The notes: generated by a model from the letters alone, not told the origin. A stretch of DNA of 64,000 nucleotides from Lysinibacillus sp. B2A1 (GCA_002973635.1 CP027224.1:630501-694500), one strand, 5' to 3'; counted from the first letter of the stretch, positions 27,341-36,478 are shown. Made by a program: numbers and translations.

Positions 27341-27378
27341 AAAAGGTTCTGTTCCTTATAAAAGAGAACAGAACCTTT
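27341..27378 (+). terminator. terC terminator; first of two identical 37-bp copies
   Basis: AAAGGTTCTGTTC and GAACAGAACCTTT form a perfect 13-bp stem with loop CTTATAAAAGA. The same 37 bases, loop included and in the same orientation, occur at 29543-29579. Confidence 0.85.
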
Positions 27379-27439
27379 CATGTTGTTGAAATACTATTAT
27401 GTCAATGAATTCAAGGTGACAAATTAAAAAATATAGCCC

Positions 27440-27600
27440 TTTTTCAAAACGAGGGGTTGACCTCCGTTCCGACTGAGTGCTTTCCTGGGGGCTTCCGATA
27501 AGCCGCTTCACTCGCATTGCTCGCTCCAGGGTCTCATCTGTGACGCTGAATCCCCGAGGAGTCACTCAGTCTACACTCCAATCAACCACTGCTCATCGTA
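27440..27600 (+). repeat. GC-rich palindromic (REP-like) repeat, left copy
   Basis: An island much richer in GC than its surroundings: CCGTTCCGACTGAGTGCTTT, AGCCGCTTCACTCGCATTGC, CAGGGTCTCATCTGTGACGC. Its order of blocks matches, in inverse orientation, the repeat at 29379-29480. It contains no gene. The rest of the gap from here to 27757 is AT-rich and unassigned. Confidence 0.65.
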
Positions 27601-27757
27601 TTTTCTTCTGGCATTTTACACAAATGTATAGTGATAAATTGAAGTCACTATTCTATCCATTTAATGATGGTGAGTAATATGCTTTTACTTTACTTTTGAA
27701 GGAAGAAAATATTTAAAGTTCTACACTATTGCTGATTGAAGTGCAAGGCTACTCGAC

Positions 27758-29367
27758 CATAGCTGTCAACTTAAGATTTCTACACATCTAATCAAATGAT
27801 TTTATAATTAGAAATGATAGGTTTCATTTATCGTTAAAATGGGAAAAAGTATTTTAGACATATCCAAATAAACCCCTCTAGGTGAGTTGGTTATATTTGG
27901 ATATTTTACGTGAATTGAAGGCGTTGAAAGGCTGTTCCTTTGGTGGACTTTGATTTCCGGGCCGTCTTGAGCAGGAACTCGGTGGTCAAATGGATAAAGT
28001 CTTTCAATGCATTCTCTTTTTTTATGCATTCTTCATATAGCTTCGGTAAAATCTCTGTCGCGATACTACGAATGGCCACCATCTCACTAATTTCTATGCC
28101 CTTCTCCTTCCAGATGAAGTTTCTTATTTGATAGGCCATCAATTGACTAATAAAATAAACTAGGATGGTCCCATATAAATGACAAAGCCACCTGTCTTTC
28201 TTCATCACTTTGAAGTGGTTGATGCCTAAATCAGATTTCCACACTTTAAAATGCAACTCAATTTGCCAACGTAAGCGATACAATTCCATGATATGACGAG
28301 CAGACATCCACTCTGGCAGATTCGTCATATAAATCGTAATACCTGCTAAATCACGTACCACTTGTTTGGGCACCTTTCCTGATTTTTGGGCTCGTCGATT
28401 AATTTTTTTGATGTGTTGCGCTTTCCCCTGCTCATCATGGGAAAAAATAATACAACGAGCTGGAAAATGAGCATCTCGTCCAAAATAAACACCCTCTAAT
28501 TCTAAAAGTTCCTCTGGTAGTAACTTTTTACAAAGTGCCACGAAATCAATGCGATGATAAAGACTACTTTGAATAACCTCACCATTTGAGTGATAGGAAG
28601 GAAATAGATTTTCGAAAGCGGCATACGCATCTGTCCGTATTTTTGTAATAAAAAAACCCTTTTTTTCCTCGATTTTTTTTAATTGTTCGAAGTTAAAATA
28701 ACCCAAATCTTGTAGACAAAGTTCATGTTCTGTCAGAAACGGAATCCGCATGGCACCTACTTTCGCATCATTCATTCGGTGAAAAGCAACGTGAAGAAAT
28801 GTCGATTGACCGGATAAAAGATCCAATTCAAATTGAATTTTGGCGGATGCTTGTTTGGTTTTTTGAGCGCGCTTTTGAAAACGATCTGGTACACTAACTG
28901 TGGTGGAATCAAGTACCCGAATACTGGTAAATGGCCATGGTTCAGACAGAGAGAGCGAAGAAAAAGATAGTTGATGTTGTGCCCATACGAATTCTTGAAT
29001 GAGTCGTTGTAAAAAAGCCGTGGCTTCCGGGGTAAATTTTTTATCCATGGCTGCCCGACTAATGGAAATGGCTTGTTTCATTTGTAAGGTTGTGCATAAC
29101 TCTTGGATTGAGCAATCTGCTAAATTCCCATGGACATGAAACAATAAGGATAGGAAGTCACTCGCAGAGACTAGTCGCTTTCTTTGAATAAAACCCGTTT
29201 CTTTGGCTATTTCATCTACTCTTTCAGGACAAATGACTTCAAATAGCTTTTGGAGTAATTGTATATGTTTCGGTGTCGACATCAAAAGCACCCCTTCCAA
29301 AAAAAGTTTTGTATATATCTATACCACTTTTTAGAAGAAGTACACATTTCTTAAGTTGACAGCTATG
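27758..29367 (-). mobile_element. Complete IS231-like insertion sequence (IS4 family), 1610 bp
   Basis: The 19-bp terminal repeat CATAGCTGTCAACTTAAGA starts at 27758 and its reverse complement ends at 29367. The CAACTTAAG core is the one found at IS231 ends. The 11-bp GGCTACTCGAC flanks both sides exactly (27747-27757 and 29368-29378), an IS231-length target duplication. One transposase gene fills it. Intact ends, intact gene and an exact duplication point to a recent insertion, here into the edge of a REP-like repeat. Confidence 0.93.
27906..29282 (-). CDS. IS4-family (IS231-like) transposase
   Basis: A 458-residue DDE transposase. The first catalytic aspartate lies in IRVLDSTTVSVPD, and the C-terminal signature YRLRWQIELHFKVWK matches the IS4 family Y-(2)-R-(3)-E-(6)-K pattern with the catalytic glutamate. 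The ATG at 29282 follows AAGGGG by eight bases; an upstream in-frame TTG lies at 29300. It appears intact and is probably functional. Confidence 0.93.
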   Translation of the reverse strand: MSTPKHIQLLQKLFEVICPERVDEIAKETGFIQRKRLVSASDFLSLLFHVHGNLADCSIQELCTTLQMKQAISISRAAMDKKFTPEATAFLQRLIQEFVWAQHQLSFSSLSLSEPWPFTSIRVLDSTTVSVPDRFQKRAQKTKQASAKIQFELDLLSGQSTFLHVAFHRMNDAKVGAMRIPFLTEHELCLQDLGYFNFEQLKKIEEKKGFFITKIRTDAYAAFENLFPSYHSNGEVIQSSLYHRIDFVALCKKLLPEELLELEGVYFGRDAHFPARCIIFSHDEQGKAQHIKKINRRAQKSGKVPKQVVRDLAGITIYMTNLPEWMSARHIMELYRLRWQIELHFKVWKSDLGINHFKVMKKDRWLCHLYGTILVYFISQLMAYQIRNFIWKEKGIEISEMVAIRSIATEILPKLYEECIKKENALKDFIHLTTEFLLKTARKSKSTKGTAFQRLQFT

Positions 29368-29378
29368 GGCTACTCGAC

Positions 29379-29480
29379 TCCCGTGGGATAGCGAGACAGA
29401 CGAGACCCTGCACGGAGCGTCAGCGCAGGAAGCGGCTCGTCGCTCGCCCACAGGAAAGCGAGTAGCCTGGAACGGAAATC
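29379..29480 (-). repeat. GC-rich palindromic (REP-like) repeat, right copy
   Basis: On the minus strand it reads TTCCGTTCCAGGCTACTCGC, GCGACGAGCCGCTTCCTGCG and CAGGGTCTCGTCTGTCTCGC, the same order as the left copy at 27440-27600. The IS target duplication lies at its edge. Confidence 0.65.
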
Positions 29481-29542
29481 ACCTTCATTTTGACTAAATA
29501 TTCACAAAGAGTCCCTTGACTAATTAATTTTTCAACACTATG

Positions 29543-29579
29543 AAAGGTTCTGTTCCTTATAAAAGAGAACAGAACCTTT
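29543..29579 (-). terminator. bshB2 terminator; second identical 37-bp copy
   Basis: Identical to 27342-27378. It lies directly after the bshB2 stop and can terminate in that direction. Confidence 0.8.
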
Positions 29580-29585
29580 GTTTAA

Positions 29586-30275
29586 TTACTTCACATAATG
29601 ATCAGGGTTTATAATGTAGAACTTTTCGACATTCAGCCAGCTTTCACTCATTGGCTCCCCGTCATCAATGCGCTTTTCCGTTTCCTTCATCATCCAAGCT
29701 GTTTGAGAGGCATGGGCCTGTAAAGCTTTCACTTTATCCATCTTCATCTCACGAATATCATAGACAACATGAGGCTCACCATTTTTCTCAATAGTATCAT
29801 TTGCAAAGGCACAGCCAAATACTTGTGGACGCTCAGCTTTAGGCATGCGGCGAACAGCCTCGACTACTGCACGAGCAGTGGCCTCATGATCGGGATGCAC
29901 AGCAAAGCCAGGCAGGAAAGTAATAATAAGAGAAGGCTTTAACTCTTCGATTAAACCTTCCACCAGCTTTACCATTTTTTCATCGTCTTCAAATTCAATT
30001 GTTTTGTCACGTAAACCAAGCATACGTAAATCCTGTATACCCATAGCCTCTGCAGCAGCAATAAGCTCCTTGCGGCGAATTTCAGGTAAGGATTCACGTG
30101 TAGCAAAAGGTGGATTTCCTAAATTACGCCCCATTTCACCTAATGTTAAGCATGCATATGTAACAGGTGTATTCATCTTCTTAGTATAGTAGGCGATTGT
30201 CCCAGCAACTGAAAAAGCCTCATCATCTGGGTGAGGGTAAACAATTAAAATATGACGTTGTGGTTGTAAATTCAA
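29586..30275 (-). CDS. bshB2: Bacillithiol biosynthesis deacetylase
   Basis: A 229-residue zinc-dependent deacetylase of the LmbE/PIG-L fold that removes acetyl from GlcNAc-malate during bacillithiol synthesis. Metal-site motifs are PHPDDEAFSVAG near the N-terminus and AVHPDHEATAR in the middle. The TTG at 30275 has AAGGGGG seven bases upstream and gives a family-typical length; a longer frame to 30326 would overlap yojF. YojF is the immediate upstream gene, as in B. subtilis. Confidence 0.88.
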   Translation of the reverse strand: MNLQPQRHILIVYPHPDDEAFSVAGTIAYYTKKMNTPVTYACLTLGEMGRNLGNPPFATRESLPEIRRKELIAAAEAMGIQDLRMLGLRDKTIEFEDDEKMVKLVEGLIEELKPSLIITFLPGFAVHPDHEATARAVVEAVRRMPKAERPQVFGCAFANDTIEKNGEPHVVYDIREMKMDKVKALQAHASQTAWMMKETEKRIDDGEPMSESWLNVEKFYIINPDHYVK

Positions 30276-30288
30276 ATAGTCGTCCCCC

Positions 30289-30639
30289 TTAATAAGTAAA
30301 TGGCGTTTCACTAATTTCAAGCGCAATCGCCAATTTTCCAGAGTAGTCTAGTCCAGCCATTAATAAACGGCCTAAATCATCTAATTCATAATGTGTGATG
30401 CCTTGAGCATAAACCCAGCCATGTGCCATTTTTAAACCGACACGATGTGGTGAATCATCTACTACCTTTGCTAATTCATAATTAATCTTTGCATTGCGAA
30501 TAAAGGCGCCTGCATTAAAAAATTTTTCATCAAAGTGTGCTGCATAAGAACCGTTCGTTGTCTCAAGATGAATATAAACGTCTTTGTTGGCGAAAGAATT
30601 CAATAATTCCTGCAACGTCTCTACATGTACTTCTTGCAT
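30289..30639 (-). CDS. yojF: YojF family protein (DUF1806)
   Basis: A 116-residue soluble protein beginning MQEVHVETLQELLNSFANKD and containing FIRNAKINYELAKVVDD and the typical THYELDDLGRLLMAGLDYSG. Its function is unknown, but it is a constant partner of bshB2, here 13 bases upstream on the same strand. AGGAG precedes the ATG. Confidence 0.85.
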   Translation of the reverse strand: MQEVHVETLQELLNSFANKDVYIHLETTNGSYAAHFDEKFFNAGAFIRNAKINYELAKVVDDSPHRVGLKMAHGWVYAQGITHYELDDLGRLLMAGLDYSGKLAIALEISETPFTY

Positions 30640-31140
30640 CTTAACACTCCTCTCGATTATTTCTAATTTAAGTATAGTAAAAAAAATTCACAAAGGGAAA
30701 TTGAATGCCCTTTAGATGATAAATTAATCAGTCGTATAAAATAAATCGACATCTATTAATTTATGACACACCCATAAGCAATATTCTTGAAAAAATTATA
30801 GTAATGTATCAATATAAGAGTGTGGAAGCAATTTTGTACAAAATGTGTCGTTTTGTATAGTAAACGATTTCACAATTAATAAGATATTGCAGCCATGGCT
30901 TCTTTCTGATACAGAGTATAGATAAACGTGAATGTTGAAGGAAAAATTAAACTAGGAAATATCACACAGATTCTATCTTGGTACAATAGATGACACTCCT
31001 TCAACGTGGACGAGTTATGTAGATCAAGAAGGAAAGAAGACTGAAAGCTAATTATCATAGTATAGTAAAAAGCCGCGATTCTCTCATAACAGAGAACCGC
31101 GGCTTTTTAAAAGTGGCTGAAGGATTGGAAATATGTATCT
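30640..31140. other. Intergenic region with a degraded gene end
   Basis: About 500 bases without an intact gene. On the plus strand near 30945-31050 a fragment reads RFYLGTIDDTPSTWTSYVDQ followed by a normal stop and then the hairpin at 31066. The upstream part (KIKLGNI) is in another frame, so this looks like the decayed 3' end of a lost gene that kept its terminator. Confidence 0.35.
31066..31108. terminator. Strong bidirectional terminator hairpin
   Basis: AAAAAGCCGCG pairs with CCGCGGCTTTTT with an inner CTCT/AGAG stem; it can serve the minus-strand gene at 31141. Confidence 0.8.
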
Positions 31141-31422
31141 TTAATACCTGTTGAGCTTTCGTTCGATGGAATCTAAGCGATTATTAACATTCTGTAATTG
31201 TTTATACATTTGTCTAAACTGTATATTTTGATCCTGTGCCTCTGATGTTTTTTCTTGAGCTAATTCCTCTTCCTCCTGCAATGCTAATATTGTGGCGAGG
31301 GTTGATAATGAATAACCGAGTGTTAAAACAATGGAAGCAATTACTTCAACTTTAGAGGAGGTTATTTCTCCAGCTAATAAACCAGATTCTTCATTCGTTC
31401 CTTCATATTTATGCTTTTTCAT
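31141..31422 (-). CDS. Small membrane-associated protein, unknown
   Basis: A 93-residue protein with a Glu/Gly-rich start (KYEGTNEESGLLAGE), one hydrophobic segment (VIASIVLTLGYSLSTLATIL) and a C-terminal charged helix with heptad character (QMYKQLQNVNNRLDSIERKL), a likely coiled coil. GGGAGGGAG precedes the ATG. No family recognised. Confidence 0.6.
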   Translation of the reverse strand: MKKHKYEGTNEESGLLAGEITSSKVEVIASIVLTLGYSLSTLATILALQEEEELAQEKTSEAQDQNIQFRQMYKQLQNVNNRLDSIERKLNRY

Positions 31423-31609
31423 TTATCTCCCTCCCATATACAGCTAATATATGGTGGAGAAAGCGGTAGCGTAACTTGTCCATTACTTTTCCCATTGGAA
31501 GCTGAAATTCCTCATTAAGTATTTGCAATTTTCTAATAATTTTATTGATTTTTCTAGAAGAATAGAGCATTATAGTAGAAATAAACCTATGTTTTGAGGG
31601 GGAATTGTT

Positions 31610-32161
31610 GTGAATAAGGGCTTTAAATATTGTAAAGAATCCAGAGTTATGCGTACAAGTCGAGTGTTTCCAAACGATGTCAACAATCATAATACACTAT
31701 TTGGTGGTCGATTAATGAGTGATATTGACCAGGTAGCCTCCATATCTGCTGCAAAGCATAGTCGTAGGGATTGCGTAACAGCCTCAACGGATTCAGTTGA
31801 CTTCCTTCATCCAATTCGCCCAACGGATTCTGTTTATTTTGAATCCTATGTAACATGGACAGGAACGTCTTCCATGGAGGTATTCGTAAAGGTCATTTCC
31901 GAAAATTTAAAAACGGGGGAGCGGAAGGTTGCAGCAACGGCATTATTAACATTTGTAGCTTTAGATGATAATAATAAGCCCGCACCAGTGCCTCGCGTAA
32001 TTCCTGAAACAGTGGAGGAGACAAAGCTACACGAAACAGCCGCAGAACGGGCAAAGGCACGTGCAGAGCGGAAAAAAGAAAGTAAGGCGTTGGCTCAGTT
32101 TATTTCAATGAATGATCCATGGGATTATCGGCTCGAAATGATGGAAAACTATTACATGTGA
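31610..32161 (+). CDS. Acyl-CoA thioesterase (hotdog, YkhA type)
   Basis: A 183-residue hotdog-fold acyl-CoA hydrolase. The family core is FPNDVNNHNTLFGGRLMSDI with the catalytic-site Asn and the Asp in the central helix, then ASTDSVDFLHPIRPTDSVYF. The C-terminus is a long charged helix (AAERAKARAERKKESKALA). The start is GTG at 31610 after GAGGGGG. It hydrolyses acyl-CoA thioesters; chain preference is not readable. A terminator follows. Confidence 0.88.
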   Translation: MNKGFKYCKESRVMRTSRVFPNDVNNHNTLFGGRLMSDIDQVASISAAKHSRRDCVTASTDSVDFLHPIRPTDSVYFESYVTWTGTSSMEVFVKVISENLKTGERKVAATALLTFVALDDNNKPAPVPRVIPETVEETKLHETAAERAKARAERKKESKALAQFISMNDPWDYRLEMMENYYM

Positions 32162-32167
32162 AAAATA

Positions 32168-32208
32168 GGCATCCGATTAGTAAGCTTTTAGCTAATCAGA
32201 TGCCTTTT
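32168..32208. terminator. Bidirectional terminator between the thioesterase gene and pdxK
   Basis: AGGCATCCGATTAG pairs with CTAATCAGATGCCT, followed by TTTT; it lies between convergent stops. Confidence 0.85.
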
Positions 32209-32210
32209 CA

Positions 32211-33041
32211 TTATAGTACCGTCACTGTTACTTCAGGTGCACCAAAACTTGATTTTGCACCATGCATCACTGGCCCAACGTAGTCATTTAAAGCCCAGCC
32301 ATGAGCAATTGCAGCAGATACAAACTCTTTTGCCTCTATAACTGCTTCTTTTACTGAAAGACCATTTGCAAGGTTTGCGGTTACCGAGGCCGCAAATGTA
32401 CAGCCTGCACCATGATTATAAGTTGAAGCCACTTTTTCAGATTCTAATAAATAGAACTTCTCACCGTCAAAGAATAAATCCGTTGCTTTTTCAGTGGCTA
32501 ACGCTTTTCCGCCTTTAATGACAACAGCCTTAGCACCCAGCTTATGAATTTTACGGGCTGCTGCTTTCATTTCCTCTATCGTTTTTGGTGTACCTGTCCC
32601 AGCTAATTGTCCAGCCTCAAATAGGTTAGGTGTTATGACTGCAGCTAGTGGCAATAGATATTGGATCATGGCGTCTGTGTTGCCAGGGTTTAATACTTCA
32701 TCCTCGCCTTTACAGACCATTACAGGATCAATGACAACATTGGATGTACCCGATTTTGCGATAGCATCTCCAGCAATACGAATAATTTCCTCAGTTGAAA
32801 GCATCCCTGTTTTAATAGCATCAATGCCTGTTGATAGAGCCGTATCAATTTGTTTTTGCAGAAGCTCTGTTGGCAATGGTGTCACGTTATGTGTCCAACC
32901 ATTTGGATCCATCGTTACAATTACCGTTAATGCCACCATGCCATATGTTCCGTGTTCCTGAAATGTTTTTAAATCGGCTTGCATCCCTGCGCCGCCTGAA
33001 GTATCTGAACCAGCAATGGTTAAAGTTTTTTTAAGAGTCAT
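32211..33041 (-). CDS. pdxK: Pyridoxine/pyridoxal kinase (ThiD-like)
   Basis: A 276-residue ribokinase-fold enzyme. It has TIAGSDTSGGAGMQADLKTF, the substrate loop TVIVTMDPNGWTHNV, VIDPVMVCKG and the C-terminal anion hole YNHGAGCTFAASV. The MDPN segment and the isolated location resemble the B. subtilis PdxK (a ThiD paralogue acting on B6 vitamers) more than ThiD in a thiamine operon. The ATG at 33041 has AAAGGAGAT seven bases upstream; a longer frame to 33083 lacks such a site. HMP kinase activity remains an alternative. Confidence 0.82.
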   Translation of the reverse strand: MTLKKTLTIAGSDTSGGAGMQADLKTFQEHGTYGMVALTVIVTMDPNGWTHNVTPLPTELLQKQIDTALSTGIDAIKTGMLSTEEIIRIAGDAIAKSGTSNVVIDPVMVCKGEDEVLNPGNTDAMIQYLLPLAAVITPNLFEAGQLAGTGTPKTIEEMKAAARKIHKLGAKAVVIKGGKALATEKATDLFFDGEKFYLLESEKVASTYNHGAGCTFAASVTANLANGLSVKEAVIEAKEFVSAAIAHGWALNDYVGPVMHGAKSSFGAPEVTVTVL

Positions 33042-33215
33042 GTGAAAGATCTCCTTTATAGATGAAAGTTTTAAAATTATCATCTAGTATAGTCCGATTC
33101 TGATTCTATAAAAATAGCCAGAATGCTATGTTTTTACGAGGTCAGTTAGAACTGATACTTGAATTCAACATTATTTTTTTGTACCGTTGAAGGAAGAGAA
33201 AGGGGCTTATAAAAG

Positions 33216-33893
33216 ATGAAACAAGTATTCCCGAATGATTGGCAAGCAATACTAGCAGAAGAAATGGAAAAAGCATACTATAAAAAGCTACGACAATTTG
33301 TAGCACATGAATATTCAACACAAACCATTTATCCACCTATGAATGATGTTATGAATGCCTTTAATACAACACCTTATCAAGATGTGAAGGTTGTAATATT
33401 AGGTCAAGATCCCTATCATGGTCCGAATCAAGCACATGGATTGAGTTTCTCAGTAAAGCCAGGAATTCCACACCCACCGAGTCTACGTAATATGCTTCAA
33501 GAATTACAGGATGATGTGGGTTGTCCGATTCCTCAGCATGGTACATTAACGAAATGGGCGCAGCAGGGTGTCATGTTATTGAACACAGTTTTAACTGTTA
33601 GGGCAGGTCAAGCAAACTCCCATAAAGAACAAGGATGGGAGCAATTTACGGATGCTGTGATCGATAAATTAGCAGTAAGAACAGAACCTATTATTTTTGT
33701 GTTGTGGGGCAAGCCGGCACAACGAAAAAAACCATTAATTCGTAAATATTCCACACCCCATGTCATTTTAGAGGCTCCTCATCCAAGTCCACTTAGTGCC
33801 TATAGAGGTTTTTTTGGTAGTAAACCATATTCTAAGATTAATGCACAGCTACTAGAATGGGGAGAGCAACCTATTGATTGGTGTCTAGCATAG
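33216..33893 (+). CDS. ung: Uracil-DNA glycosylase
   Basis: A 225-residue family 1 UDG that removes uracil from DNA. The water-activating loop [18 protein letters not shown] carries the catalytic aspartate, and the DNA-intercalation loop is [13 protein letters not shown]. Length and both motifs are standard. It heads the conserved ung-ywdI-ywdK neighbourhood. Confidence 0.96.
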   Translation: MKQVFPNDWQAILAEEMEKAYYKKLRQFVAHEYSTQTIYPPMNDVMNAFNTTPYQDVKVVILGQDPYHGPNQAHGLSFSVKPGIPHPPSLRNMLQELQDDVGCPIPQHGTLTKWAQQGVMLLNTVLTVRAGQANSHKEQGWEQFTDAVIDKLAVRTEPIIFVLWGKPAQRKKPLIRKYSTPHVILEAPHPSPLSAYRGFFGSKPYSKINAQLLEWGEQPIDWCLA

Positions 33894-33899
33894 ATTGGC

Positions 33900-34160
33900 A
33901 CAAATCGTTTATCTTCATTCAGCAGACTCCCACCTCTTCAAGTGGTGAAATGAATGTCGTTTTGGTTCCTTTTCATGTGGGTGTCCAAACCTGAATGAAG
34001 ATAAGCCTCCGGCGGATGTCACGGATTTTCAAAGGAATGAATAAGTGGATGTTAGCCTAAAACCTTTGCATCCTGCGAAAACGGCTAACTGACCTGCATC
34101 GTGCAGGCCTAGGCACAATTCAAAATCCGGACGCAATTACGCCAAGGCGAAATTGATACA
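33900..34160 (+). repeat. Dispersed structured intergenic repeat, copy 2 (longest)
   Basis: The block starts with TTTATCTTCATTCAGCAG and has CCCACCTCTTCAAGTGGTGA, GTGGGTGTCCAAAC, then CTGAATGAAGATAAG, which is complementary to the beginning. It ends CAAAATCCGGACGCAATTAC and GCCAAGGCGAAAT. Both ends recur at 53.4 kb (inverted); parts occur at 5.3 and 37.6 kb. It fills the ung-to-next-gene gap. Confidence 0.65.
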
Positions 34161-34209
34161 CTATTGGATTCGTGATAAAGTTACTTATAGAAGAAAGTGA
34201 GGGGCAACG

Positions 34210-34386
34210 ATGAAGGTTAATTGTTTCAAATGTCAACATTTTAAAGTAACGTGGGACCCACAAACGCCACGTGCCTGTGCAGCATATGGCTTTAAAACAA
34301 AGCAAATACCATCCGTTGTCGTAAAACAATCCTCTGGTATGGACTGTCTAAAATTTGTACCGAAAGCAGAAAGTGGGAGAATGTAA
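34210..34386 (+). CDS. Small cysteine-containing protein in the ung-ywdI cluster
   Basis: A 58-residue frame starting MKVNCFKCQHFKVTWDPQTP and ending KFVPKAESGRM. Cysteines at positions 5, 8, 23 and 46 (CxxC plus two) suggest a small metal-binding fold. GTGAGGGGCAACG supplies a ribosome site, and its TAA overlaps the ywdI ATG (TAATG), so it is coupled. Short proteins of this kind sit at the same place in related genomes, to my knowledge. Function unknown. Confidence 0.75.
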   Translation: MKVNCFKCQHFKVTWDPQTPRACAAYGFKTKQIPSVVVKQSSGMDCLKFVPKAESGRM

Positions 34387-34652
34387 TGATTCCTTATCAA
34401 GCCATTATTCAACAACTTGAAAAGCAATTATCAGGTGTGAAGAATGCTGAAAATGAGCAACAAATTCGAGAAGCCTTAACTGCGATTCGAGCATTATGTG
34501 ATGTGGTATTAGACTCAGCTGACGGCATATCAAAAGCGCAGTCTAAGCGTATACCACAAATGTTGGTATCAGAGCAAAAGCCATCAAGTTTATACACAGC
34601 AAAAATTGAAGAAGAAGATGGAGCAAATGGTGATTCAATTTTTGATTTTTAA
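34386..34652 (+). CDS. ywdI: YwdI-like protein (DUF5327)
   Basis: An 88-residue, largely helical acidic protein beginning MIPYQAIIQQLEKQLSGVKN, with EQQIREALTAIRALCDVVLD. It overlaps the previous stop codon by one base and precedes the DUF423 gene. The assignment rests on this N-terminal region and the ung-ywdI-ywdK order. Function unknown. Confidence 0.75.
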   Translation: MIPYQAIIQQLEKQLSGVKNAENEQQIREALTAIRALCDVVLDSADGISKAQSKRIPQMLVSEQKPSSLYTAKIEEEDGANGDSIFDF

Positions 34653-34678
34653 CCATTATTAAAGGCAGGGAGAATAAC

Positions 34679-35059
34679 ATGAAAAAATTTATCGTGACAG
34701 GTGCACTTCATGGCTTTTTAGCAGTAGCATTTGGTGCGTTTGGTGCACATGCGTTAAAGGAAGTTTTAGATGATTATGGTCGTGGTATTTGGGAGACAGC
34801 TGTACAATACCAAATGTTTCATGCGACAGGCTTGCTTGTTATTGGCTTATTAATGAGTTCAAAATTATTAGGAGAGGTAAAGCAATTAAATTTAGCTGGT
34901 ATTTTCTTTAACCTCGGTATTGTTTTCTTTTCAGGCAGTTTATATATATTAGCCATCAGTGGTATTAAAGTATTAGGTGCCATTACCCCAATTGGCGGTG
35001 TACTATTTTTAGCAGGATGGGTGCTCATTATTTTAACTGCTCTTAAACATGCTCGATAA
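34679..35059 (+). CDS. ywdK: DUF423 membrane protein (YwdK)
   Basis: A 126-residue protein with four hydrophobic helices. It has the family signature GALHGFLAVAFGAFGAHALK followed by WETAVQYQMFHATGLL, plus SGSLYILAISG and PIGGVLFLAGW. The ribosome site is GGCAGGGAG. The family is widespread but of unknown function. It is the last gene of the ung cluster and is followed by a terminator. Confidence 0.9.
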   Translation: MKKFIVTGALHGFLAVAFGAFGAHALKEVLDDYGRGIWETAVQYQMFHATGLLVIGLLMSSKLLGEVKQLNLAGIFFNLGIVFFSGSLYILAISGIKVLGAITPIGGVLFLAGWVLIILTALKHAR

Positions 35060-35117
35060 AAAAATTTGAGCAGTGATTCAACTTCATGCTTATGAAGAAT
35101 AAAAAATTAAACACTTT

Positions 35118-35148
35118 ACTCCTTCGCATTATTTGTGAGGGGGTTTTT
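35118..35148 (+). terminator. Terminator of the ung-ywdI-ywdK cluster
   Basis: ACTCCTTCGCA pairs with TGTGAGGGGGT (three wobble pairs), followed by TTTT. Confidence 0.65.
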
Positions 35149-35297
35149 ATCTTTAAAGTAGTTATAGCAACTATTGAAAGCTCTAAAAATTTATTCTATC
35201 AATCTTCGTTTTAATTCCTATTGTTTTCATAAGGATTTATAGTACACTGTTATTACCAAAAGAGTTCGAGTTTGAGAAAGTGAGGATTTGTGATATT

Positions 35298-36476
35298 ATG
35301 GATAAATTATTTACATTACTTGATCATAGTTTTGATGAAATGGTTGCCATTCGTCGACATTTACATGAGTATCCGGAATTATCCTTTGAAGAGGTGGAAA
35401 CACCAGCATATATAGCAGCCTTCCATCGTGCATTAGGACATGACGTTCGTGAGCAGGTAGGAGAACGTGGTGTGGTTGCGACATTACGTGGTGGGAAGCC
35501 AGGTAAGACGGTGGCGTTACGAGCTGATTTCGATGCATTAGCCATCCAAGAAGAAAATGAAGTTCCATATAAGTCAAAAATAGATGGTAAAATGCATGCC
35601 TGTGGTCATGATGGCCATACAGCAACATTATTAGGTCTTGCTAAGGCATTGAATGCGATTAAAGAAGAAATTGCAGGGGATGTAGTATTTATTCATCAGC
35701 ATGCGGAAGAGATTGCCCCAGGTGGAGCAAAGCCTATGATAGAGGATGGCTGTCTGGATGGAGTAGATGTTATTTTCGGTACACATTTATGGGCACCCAC
35801 GCCAATAGGAGATCTGCTGGTGAGAGGTGGAGCGATTATGGCTGCTGCTGATAAAGTGGAAATTACGATTCAAGGTAAAGGCGGTCATGGGGCAGAACCA
35901 CATCATTCGATTGATGCAGTTGTGCTGGGATCACAATTTGTTGTAAATGCACAGCAACTTATTTCTCGTCGAATAGATCCATTAAAATCAGCAGTGTTAA
36001 CGCTTGGTCATTTTGAGGCCATAAATCCTTTCAATGTGATTGCTGACCGAGTAGTGCTTGCAGGAACAGTCCGTACATTTGATGAGCAGGTACGTCAGCA
36101 GATGGAGGATGAACTGGAGTCTGTCTTAAAGGCAACTTGCCAGACTTTTGGGGCAAGCTATGATTATCGCTATACAAGAGGTTATCCGCCTGTTTACAAT
36201 CATGTGGAGGAGACAGCATTTATTGCACAGCTTGCGAATGATGTACCAGGAGTAGAAAATGTCATAACATGTCCACCCTTTATGATTGGTGAAGATTTTG
36301 GCTATTACCTAGAAAAAGTACCAGGTACATTTTTCTTCACAGGTGCTAAAAAGCCTGAGTGGGAAGAAGCATATCCACATCATCATGCACGCTTTGATTT
36401 TGATGAACGTGCGATGCTAATTGCTGCCAAAACTTTAGGAAAAGCAACTTTACAATACTTACAGAAAAATGAATAG
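35298..36476 (+). CDS. M20-family amidohydrolase (aminoacylase/hippurate hydrolase type)
   Basis: A 392-residue metallopeptidase-like hydrolase. Metal ligands lie in HACGHDGHTATLLG, the catalytic glutamates in IHQHAEEIAPGGA, a further ligand in FGTHLWAPTPIGD and the last in MIGEDFGYYLEKVPG; the lid domain has KGGHGAEPHHSIDAV. Family members hydrolyse N-acyl amino acids. The ATG at 35298 gives the usual IRRHLHEYPELSFEE start; a GTG at 35280 is possible. AmhX, a B. subtilis amidohydrolase, is a possible orthologue, but substrate cannot be assigned. Confidence 0.85.
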   Translation: MDKLFTLLDHSFDEMVAIRRHLHEYPELSFEEVETPAYIAAFHRALGHDVREQVGERGVVATLRGGKPGKTVALRADFDALAIQEENEVPYKSKIDGKMHACGHDGHTATLLGLAKALNAIKEEIAGDVVFIHQHAEEIAPGGAKPMIEDGCLDGVDVIFGTHLWAPTPIGDLLVRGGAIMAAADKVEITIQGKGGHGAEPHHSIDAVVLGSQFVVNAQQLISRRIDPLKSAVLTLGHFEAINPFNVIADRVVLAGTVRTFDEQVRQQMEDELESVLKATCQTFGASYDYRYTRGYPPVYNHVEETAFIAQLANDVPGVENVITCPPFMIGEDFGYYLEKVPGTFFFTGAKKPEWEEAYPHHHARFDFDERAMLIAAKTLGKATLQYLQKNE

Positions 36477-36478
36477 TC

